From Pseudomonadota bacterium (GTDB lineage Bacteria; Pseudomonadota; Alphaproteobacteria; Rhizobiales; Rhizobiaceae): 10,878 nt of DNA. The notes below the pieces were generated by a model that searched no databases, was not told the origin of the DNA, and worked only from the letters and a program-made list of their open reading frames with translations. The translations under genes and the position numbers were made by a program. Each line of letters opens with the position of its first letter. Position 1 is the stretch's first letter. This document shows positions 6,625 to 10,878 of this stretch, one piece after another. The stretch spans positions 1-10,878 of the forward strand of contig JAEWKX010000027.1 in assembly GCA_023393575.1 (NCBI GenBank), read 5' to 3'.

Positions 6625-7842
6625 ATGGATCATCCAGCGGAATTGACGACCGGCTGCGTTATCGCCGGTGGCGGGCCTGCCGGGCTGATGCTCGGCTTCC
6701 TGCTCGCCCGCGCCGGCGTCGATGTGGTGGTCGTCGAGAAGCACGGGGACTTCCTCAGGGACTTTCGCGGGGATACCATTCATCCTTCCACGATGGAGGT
6801 GATGCACGAACTGGGCATCATCGACGAGTTCCTGGGTTTGCCGCACACGCGGGCGCCGAAACTGACCGCGGAGATAGGCGGGCGCAGCGTCACCATCGCA
6901 GACTTCTCCCGGCTTCCTGTCAGGAACCGCTTCATCGCCTTCATGCCCCAGTGGGACTTCCTGAACTTCCTGTCGCAAAAGGCGAAGGAATATCCGAACT
7001 TCCGGCTGATCATGCCGGCAGAGGTCGTGGATCTCGTGGAGGACGAAGGACGCGTCCGGGGTATCCGAGCCGAGACCCCAGAGGGTATCCGTACGATCCA
7101 CTCGCAGGTCGTGGTCGGCGCAGACGGTCGGAACTCGATCGTACGGGAAAAGGGCGGGCTTGAGGTGAAGAGCCTCGGCGTACCGAGCGAGGTGCTCTGG
7201 ATGAAGCTAAGCCGGCAGCCTGAAGACCCGAGCGAGGTAATGGGGCACGCCGGCCCGCGCCAGGGACTGGTGCTGATCGACCGGGGCGATTACTGGCAAT
7301 GCGGCTATGTCGTGCGCAGGGGCACGTTCGTCGACATCCAAGCTGCCGGACTGGAAACCTTTCGAAGGGCCGTGAGCGGGATTTCTCCGCTGCCGGCGGA
7401 CCGCATGAACGAAGTGAAAAGCTTCGACGACGTCAGCCTTCTCACGGTGCGGATCGATCGCCTGAAGCGCTGGTGGAAACCGGGTCTTCTGTGCATCGGC
7501 GATGCCGCCCATGCGATGTCGCCGATCGGCGGCGTTGGTGTCAATCTGGCCATTCAGGACGCGGTGGCCGCAGCCAATATCCTCTCCCGCCCGTTGAAGG
7601 AGGAGCGGCTGAGTGAGGCCGATCTTGCCGCCGTCGAGAAGCGCCGGGCCTTTCCGACCAAGGCGACGCAGAAGCTGCAGGTGATGATGCGCAGCGGCCG
7701 CCGCAAGGATCAGGAGGATGCGAAGAAGCGCAAAGGTCCGCCGGCATTCATTCGCGGCATCGCCCGCTGGCCCGTCCTGGCGCATCTTGCCGGCCGGCTG
7801 ATCGGCATGGGCTTCCGCATGGAGCATGTACGCCCCCGCTAG
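6625..7842 (+). CDS. FAD-dependent monooxygenase of the aromatic-hydroxylase (PHBH) fold
   Basis: This is probably a flavoprotein hydroxylase that uses NAD(P)H and oxygen on an aromatic or other small substrate; the substrate is unknown. The 405-residue protein has the three group A FAD signatures: a dinucleotide fold GGGPAG (15-20) ending at E38, the DG motif GADGRNSIVR with D167-G168, and the GD motif CIGDAAHAMSP with G292-D293, followed by GGVGVNLAIQDA. GDTIHPSTMEVM after the first strand contacts the flavin in relatives. The C-terminus (GMGFRMEHVRPR) matches a conserved tail in a subgroup annotated only as FAD-dependent oxidoreductase. There is no thioredoxin-like C-terminal domain as in phenol hydroxylase. 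The ATG at 6625 has GAGGA seven bases upstream. It is divergent from dxr; the next gene, an FAH-family hydrolase 202 bases downstream, hints at aromatic breakdown. Geranylgeranyl reductases and UbiH-type enzymes share the fold, so hydroxylation is inferred. Confidence 0.85.
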   Translation: MDHPAELTTGCVIAGGGPAGLMLGFLLARAGVDVVVVEKHGDFLRDFRGDTIHPSTMEVMHELGIIDEFLGLPHTRAPKLTAEIGGRSVTIADFSRLPVRNRFIAFMPQWDFLNFLSQKAKEYPNFRLIMPAEVVDLVEDEGRVRGIRAETPEGIRTIHSQVVVGADGRNSIVREKGGLEVKSLGVPSEVLWMKLSRQPEDPSEVMGHAGPRQGLVLIDRGDYWQCGYVVRRGTFVDIQAAGLETFRRAVSGISPLPADRMNEVKSFDDVSLLTVRIDRLKRWWKPGLLCIGDAAHAMSPIGGVGVNLAIQDAVAAANILSRPLKEERLSEADLAAVEKRRAFPTKATQKLQVMMRSGRRKDQEDAKKRKGPPAFIRGIARWPVLAHLAGRLIGMGFRMEHVRPR

Positions 7843-8044
7843 TATGGAAGGTGCCGGGGATATCCGATCGAATTCATCACTTGGCCGGCGAACAGAACTA
7901 TTCCCTTTCCTGCCGTCAAAGGAGGATCGTCGGATCTTCGCTCGTGCCCGAGCCCTGGGACAGGAGTGCTCTGCTGCCTCGACGCCGCCAGAGAGATGTG
8001 GCAAGGGCTGAATTCTTGTCCTTGATGATCGCGGGGAGCGCTCC

Positions 8045-8752
8045 ATGAACGACACATCCCACCCCAGACACTATGTCTTCGAACCGGCAGCGGTGCCGAC
8101 GCTGGCCCTTGCCGGAAGCGAGGTGCTGTTCCCGATCCACCGCATCTATTGCGTCGGACGCAATTTCGCCGACCATGCTGTCGAGATGGGTCATGATCCG
8201 AACAGGGAACCGCCTTTCTTCTTCCAGAAGAACCCGGACACCATCGTTCCGGCTGGAGAAGATTTTCCTTATCCGGGCGGATCCAGCGACGTGCATCACG
8301 AGGTGGAACTCGTCGTTGCGCTTCATGAAGGTGGTGCGAACATCCCGTTGGAGAAGGCGCTGGATTGCGTCTTCGGCTATGCCGTCGGTCTCGACATGAC
8401 CCGGCGCGATCTTCAGGCCGAGGCCAAGAAGGCCGGCCGGCCGTGGGAAACTGCCAAGGCGTTCGAGGCCTCGGCGCCGTGCGGTCCCCTGCATCCGGTA
8501 TCCGATGTGGGACACCTGGACCATGGCGCGATCTGGCTGAAGGTGAACGGCGAGACCCGCCAGAGCGGTGACCTGAACCAGATAATCTGGAAGGTTCCGG
8601 AGATGATCTCCTACCTGTCGCGCCTTTTCGAGCTGAAGGCCGGTGATCTCATCTTCGCCGGCACGCCGGCGGGTGTCGGCGCGGTCGTGAGGGGCGACGA
8701 GATGGCCGCACACGTGGAAGGCCTCGAGGAAGTGCGGTTCAAGGTGGTGTAA
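8045..8752 (+). CDS. FAH-family hydrolase, fumarylpyruvate hydrolase-like
   Basis: Members of this family cleave C-C bonds in acylpyruvates or related diketo acids with a divalent metal. This protein has 235 residues, the size of the short fumarylpyruvate/acylpyruvate hydrolases, not the longer fumarylacetoacetases. The metal site is seen as E86 and E88 (HHEVEL) and D117 (GLDMTRRDLQ). Other signatures are IYCVGRNFADHAVEMG near the N-terminus, PPFFFQKNPDT, KAFEASAPCGP and GTPAGVG near the end. The overall pattern resembles NagK of the gentisate pathway, which splits fumarylpyruvate to fumarate and pyruvate, but oxaloacetate decarboxylase and acylpyruvase members look similar. The ATG at 8045 has GGGGAG (8033-8038) six bases upstream. 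In the 202 bases before it (7843-8044) I see no gene, clear promoter or terminator. No gentisate dioxygenase or maleylpyruvate isomerase lies in the window. Confidence 0.88.
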   Translation: MNDTSHPRHYVFEPAAVPTLALAGSEVLFPIHRIYCVGRNFADHAVEMGHDPNREPPFFFQKNPDTIVPAGEDFPYPGGSSDVHHEVELVVALHEGGANIPLEKALDCVFGYAVGLDMTRRDLQAEAKKAGRPWETAKAFEASAPCGPLHPVSDVGHLDHGAIWLKVNGETRQSGDLNQIIWKVPEMISYLSRLFELKAGDLIFAGTPAGVGAVVRGDEMAAHVEGLEEVRFKVV

Positions 8753-8782
8753 GCGCAACCGCTGTGGCGAGGGCGTACAAGA

Positions 8783-9072
8783 TCATCGTCCCACGGCATA
8801 AGCCTGCATCAGACGCGGCGTCGGCGCCGCGCGCAGCAGGCCATCTGCGTCGCGCCGCGGTAAGACGACCGACGGTCCACGGATCTGCTGCCGTCACCTT
8901 GTGATCGCGACGCCTGGGCTCCTCCACGACGTCCGCACCGATATTGCTCTCCACCATGATTTCGCCGGGCGAACTCGTGCGCGGGTAGAAGGAGCCCGGG
9001 ACGGGCGACGTGTGGAAGGTCGATCGCCTCCTGCAGGTTCTTCCTGTGATGGGACAAGGAACGCCGCAGGAA
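8783..9072 (-). pseudogene. ggt: Decayed 3' fragment of a gamma-glutamyltransferase gene
   Basis: No intact frame crosses this 355-base gap, but the minus strand holds the C-terminal end of gamma-glutamyltransferase in three successive frames. From about 9072 to 9010 it reads HHRKNLQEAIDLPH. From 8999 to about 8853 a second frame reads PGSFYPRTSSPGEIMVE, later RRRDHKV and WTVGRLTAA. From 8854 to the TGA at 8783-8785 a third frame reads RDADGLLRAA, then RLMQAYAVGR. Order and spacing fit the end of the small subunit. The first shift lies near 9000 and removes a few residues after LPH; the second fits loss of one CG dinucleotide near 8853. Changes such as EEPRRRDH where EELRRRGH is expected also suggest relaxed selection. 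About 95 of the usual 530 or so residues remain; the rest is absent, and a tRNA gene begins 35 bases further. I identified it from memory of the family pattern. Confidence 0.8.
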
Positions 9073-9107
9073 CGTTGGAAACGGCTCTCTCTAAAACGTT
9101 CTAATAT

Positions 9108-9184
9108 TGGTGATCCCGGCGCGATTCGAACGCGCGACCCCCAGATTAGGAATCTGGTGCTCTATCCTGCTGAGCTACGGGACC
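9108..9184 (-). tRNA. tRNA-Arg (anticodon CCU)
   Basis: The minus strand folds into a complete 77-base cloverleaf. The acceptor stem pairs GGTCCCG with CGGGATC (one G-U pair), followed by discriminator A and an encoded CCA (9108-9110). The D arm contains TAGCTCAGCAGGATAGAGCA. The anticodon stem CCAGA/TCTGG encloses the loop TTCCTAA, giving anticodon CCU for the rare arginine codon AGG. The T arm carries GTTCGAATC. The gene is transcribed leftwards, in the same direction as the M20 gene upstream, 70 bases away, and the ggt remnant downstream. A 7-base inverted repeat (GAACGTT, 9070-9076, and AACGTTC, 9095-9101) just after the CCA may be a processing or termination hairpin but has no T run. Confidence 0.97.
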
Positions 9185-9194
9185 ACTTGCTGCA

Positions 9195-9223
9195 TCCATA
9201 CAAAAGGAGCTCCTCGAAGCCAA
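9195..9223 (-). promoter_or_regulatory. Putative promoter of tRNA-Arg(CCU)
   Basis: Read leftwards, TTGGCT (9218-9223) and TATGGA (9195-9200) are separated by 17 bases. The -10 element ends 10 bases before the mature tRNA, so the primary transcript would have a 5' leader of only a few bases, usual for tRNA genes. The spacer contains a perfect palindrome AGGAGCTCCT (9205-9214). The promoter lies wholly in the gap after the M20 gene, so the tRNA can be expressed independently. Confidence 0.45.
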
Positions 9224-9254
9224 GCCTTTTCCTCAATGCGTCAGCGGGACGGCA

Positions 9255-10418
9255 TCAATTGCCGAGCCGTTGTTCCGCCAGTCGTACCCAGTAAGAAATT
9301 CCATAGGCGATCGCGTCGTCGCTGAAGTCGTAGGCGGGGTTGTGGAGCGGAGCACTGTCGCCGTTGCCGATGAAGATGAAGGCTCCCGGACGGCTCTTCA
9401 GTATGTAGGCGAAATCTTCGCCGGCCATGGAGGGTTCGACATCCGTCATGAGGTTGTCGGGGCCGGCCACCTCGGCCGCCGCAGCTGCTGCGTGCCCGGT
9501 CTCGCGGTCATGGTTGATGGTGACCGGGCAGTTGCGTTCGTAGGCGATCTCGGCGGTCGTGTCATGCGCAAGCGCGATGCCGTTGACGATCTGGCGGATA
9601 CGCTGCTCGGCGAGATCGCGGACCCCCTCGCTGAGGCTGCGGACCGTTCCTGCGAGCTCCGCCGTGTCGGGAATGATGTTGTGCGTCGTACCCGCCTCGA
9701 AACGGGTAATGGAGACGACTACGGATGCGAGCGGATCCGTATTGCGCGCCGCGATCGCCTGCAGCGCGCCGACCATCTGGGAGCCGATCAGGATCGGGTC
9801 GATGGTGCGGTGCGGCTGCGCCGCATGGCCGCCGCGGCCCTTGACCGTGATGGTGAACTTGTCGGGCGCCGCCATGATGGCGCCACGGCGGATCGCGAAC
9901 CGGCCAACCGGGATCCCCGGCATGTTGTGCATGCCGTAGACCTCCTCGATGCCGAAGCGTTCCATCAGCCCTTCCCGGATCATGGCGAGCGCTCCTGCTC
10001 CGCCTTCTTCCGCCGGCTGGAAGATGACGGCCACTCTGCCGTTGAAGTTACGCGTCTCGGCGAGGTGTTTCGCTGCGCCAAGGAGCATGGCCGTGTGTCC
10101 GTCGTGTCCGCAGGCATGCATCCGGCCTGCGATGCGGGAGCTCCAGGGCTGCCCCGTCATCTCCTCGAGTGGCAATGCATCCATGTCGGCACGCAGGCCG
10201 ACGACGCGCTCGCCGGGTTTGCGTCCCCGGATGACACCGACTACGCCCGTGCCGCCGATACCGCTGGCGATCTCGTCCACGCCGAACTCCCTCAGCCGTG
10301 CTTCGACGAACGCTGCGGTTTGGTGGACGTCGTAGAGCAGTTCGGGGTTTTGGTGAATGTGGCGGCGCCATTTCGTGGCTTCCGCCTGCAGCTCGGCGGC
10401 TCGATTGATGATCGGCAT
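9255..10418 (-). CDS. M20-family amidohydrolase (hippurate hydrolase / N-acyl-amino-acid deacylase type)
   Basis: This is a cytosolic metal-dependent amidohydrolase that removes an acyl group from an N-acyl amino acid or similar amide. With the start at 10418 it has 387 residues, normal for subfamily M20D. Motifs in order: HIHQNPEL (20-27), GLRADMDALP (74-83), the metal and catalytic segment MHACGHDGHTAM with C103 and H105, PAEEGGAGA with E137/E138, MHNMPG with H164, the dimerisation-domain motif KGRGGHAAQPH, FEAGTTHNIIPD and MAGEDFAY near the end. No signal peptide is seen. An upstream in-frame start would add 34 basic residues (RGQGESRSRKAS) foreign to the family, whereas ATG 10418 has AGGGGA four bases before it. 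It is followed by tRNA-Arg and divergent from the carboxypeptidase gene. The exact substrate (hippurate, N-acetyl amino acid, indoleacetyl-amino acid or other) cannot be read from the sequence. Confidence 0.94.
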   Translation of the reverse strand: MPIINRAAELQAEATKWRRHIHQNPELLYDVHQTAAFVEARLREFGVDEIASGIGGTGVVGVIRGRKPGERVVGLRADMDALPLEEMTGQPWSSRIAGRMHACGHDGHTAMLLGAAKHLAETRNFNGRVAVIFQPAEEGGAGALAMIREGLMERFGIEEVYGMHNMPGIPVGRFAIRRGAIMAAPDKFTITVKGRGGHAAQPHRTIDPILIGSQMVGALQAIAARNTDPLASVVVSITRFEAGTTHNIIPDTAELAGTVRSLSEGVRDLAEQRIRQIVNGIALAHDTTAEIAYERNCPVTINHDRETGHAAAAAAEVAGPDNLMTDVEPSMAGEDFAYILKSRPGAFIFIGNGDSAPLHNPAYDFSDDAIAYGISYWVRLAEQRLGN

Positions 10419-10467
10419 TCGTTCCCCTGGGCTCGCTTTGCGAGAACGCGACTCGCCCTGCCCGCGC

Positions 10468-10496
10468 ATAGTGCCCGGTGCGATTGACGCGATCAA
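10468..10496 (-). promoter_or_regulatory. Putative promoter of the M20 amidohydrolase gene with an overlapping dyad
   Basis: Read leftwards, TTGATC (10491-10496) and CACTAT (10468-10473) are 17 bases apart, placing a start near 10461, about 43 bases before the ATG. The -35 overlaps a perfect inverted repeat GATTGA-N5-TCAATC (10482-10498), which could be an operator. A second dyad, CATAG-N5-CTATG (10520-10534), lies nearer the divergent carboxypeptidase gene. I recognise neither as a known regulator's site; both are short enough to arise by chance. Confidence 0.3.
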
Positions 10497-10570
10497 TCTT
10501 CTTTGCCATTGCTTGGCCACATAGGCCGACTATGGCCGGCTTGTTTCCGACATGAAGAGGAATTGCCGTC

Positions 10571-10878
10571 TTGCCGAACACTCGTCCCTGCCTGCCGCAC
10601 GTTTCCCGGCTGATGGCGTCGATCGTCGCCGCGGCGGTTTTCATCTCGGCAGGTAGCGCCCTTGCCAATCCAAAGATGATCATCGACGTGCGGACCGCGC
10701 GGGTGATCGAGCACGAGGATGCGTTCCGCAAGTGGTATCCCGCATCGTTGACGAAACTGATGACCGCTTATGTCACCTTCAAGGCGCTGAAATCGGGCAG
10801 GCTCGCGCTCGATACTCCGGTGATCGTAAGCAAGAAGGCTGCCGACCAGCCCGCCAGCAAGATGTATTTCAAGCCCGG
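10571..10878 (+). CDS. D-alanyl-D-alanine carboxypeptidase (peptidase S11, PBP5/6 type), 5' part only
   Basis: This penicillin-binding protein trims the terminal D-alanine from peptidoglycan pentapeptides in the periplasm. The window ends after 102 codons. Taken from the TTG at 10571, the protein starts with a signal peptide: basic n-region (R5, R13), hydrophobic core (MASIVAAAVFISAG) and a likely signal peptidase site after ALA (A32). The mature part NPKMIIDV is typical of the family. The catalytic SxxK motif is in PASLTKLMTAY, with S59 and K62. An in-frame TGA at 10553 limits the 5' end. The first ATG (10613) would remove the basic n-region, so TTG is preferred, with AGAGG (10556-10560) ten bases upstream. 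The downstream SGN and KTG motifs and the C-terminal anchor lie outside the window. The gene is divergent from the M20 amidohydrolase. Confidence 0.9.
   Translation, partial: MPNTRPCLPHVSRLMASIVAAAVFISAGSALANPKMIIDVRTARVIEHEDAFRKWYPASLTKLMTAYVTFKALKSGRLALDTPVIVSKKAADQPASKMYFKP

Noticed and set aside
7843..8044. Small frames in the gap between the monooxygenase and FAH-family genes
   Set aside because: None has a convincing ribosome site plus a protein-like composition or a known motif, and no gene remnant could be read in any frame.
8815..8830. GCGGCG-TCGG-CGCCGC hairpin as a terminator of the FAH-family gene
   Set aside because: It has no following T run and lies inside the former coding sequence of the ggt remnant, where GC-rich self-complementarity is expected by chance.
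8809..9057. A small intact hypothetical gene of 82 codons on the minus strand
   Set aside because: Only its first part matches a family (GGT); after about 9003 the matching sequence continues in another frame, so it is a fragment of a pseudogene.
9270..10487. Open frame of 405 codons on the plus strand opposite the M20 gene
   Set aside because: The minus-strand frame has every M20 motif and a ribosome site; the plus frame shows no family pattern and is a codon-bias shadow.
10484..10496. Second FNR box (TTGACGCGATCAA)
   Set aside because: The half-sites TTGA and TCAA are five bases apart instead of six, so the dyad does not fit FNR/FixK geometry.
1..10878. Novel defence, phage, secondary-metabolite or CRISPR system
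   Set aside because: All strong frames belong to known metabolic, cell-wall or tRNA functions; there are no spaced repeats, recombinases, transposases, reverse transcriptases or unknown gene clusters.

Overview
The window looks like chromosomal DNA of an alphaproteobacterium, probably Rhizobiales (Rhizobium, Sinorhizobium/Ensifer or Agrobacterium relatives). Reasons: 5-aminolevulinate synthase HemA (the C4 route to heme, essentially alphaproteobacterial among bacteria), high G+C with strong GC3 codon use, rhizobial-type protein sequences, and an FNR/FixK-type box in front of hemA. The genus cannot be fixed from the sequence alone.

Layout. (1) 32-3845, plus strand: a likely promoter and a three-gene operon for a molybdenum hydroxylase of the CO-dehydrogenase family, in the order small (2Fe-2S), large (molybdopterin), medium (FAD) subunit. 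The large subunit carries AYRGAGR at the active-site loop, the form II signature, so the substrate is uncertain. (2) 3846-5305: a regulatory leader with a perfect TTGAT-N4-ATCAA dyad, then hemA. (3) 5270-6509, minus strand: dxr (second step of the MEP isoprenoid pathway), convergent with hemA. The two genes share a near-perfect bidirectional terminator whose loop contains the dxr stop codon. An exact 15-bp tandem duplication abuts the dxr start codon. (4) 6567-8752, plus strand: an FAD-dependent aromatic-hydroxylase-like monooxygenase and a fumarylpyruvate-hydrolase-like FAH-family enzyme, separated by 202 bp. (5) 8783-9072, minus strand: a decayed 3' fragment of a gamma-glutamyltransferase gene in three reading frames, ending about 35 bp from a tRNA-Arg(CCU) gene. 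(6) 9255-10418, minus strand: an M20-family amidohydrolase. (7) 10571 to the right edge, plus strand: the 5' part of a D-alanyl-D-alanine carboxypeptidase with a signal peptide and a TTG start.

Functionally this is mostly housekeeping (heme, isoprenoid, peptidoglycan and tRNA genes) with scattered catabolic genes. The Mo-hydroxylase operon, the monooxygenase and the FAH enzyme could feed on small organic or aromatic compounds, but no complete pathway is present. I found no phage, insertion sequence, CRISPR array, toxin-antitoxin or defence genes, and no convincing new multi-gene system. The points worth following are the hemA oxygen-control box, the dxr stop inside the shared terminator, the duplication at the dxr start, the ggt remnant beside the tRNA, and the unknown substrate of the form II hydroxylase.
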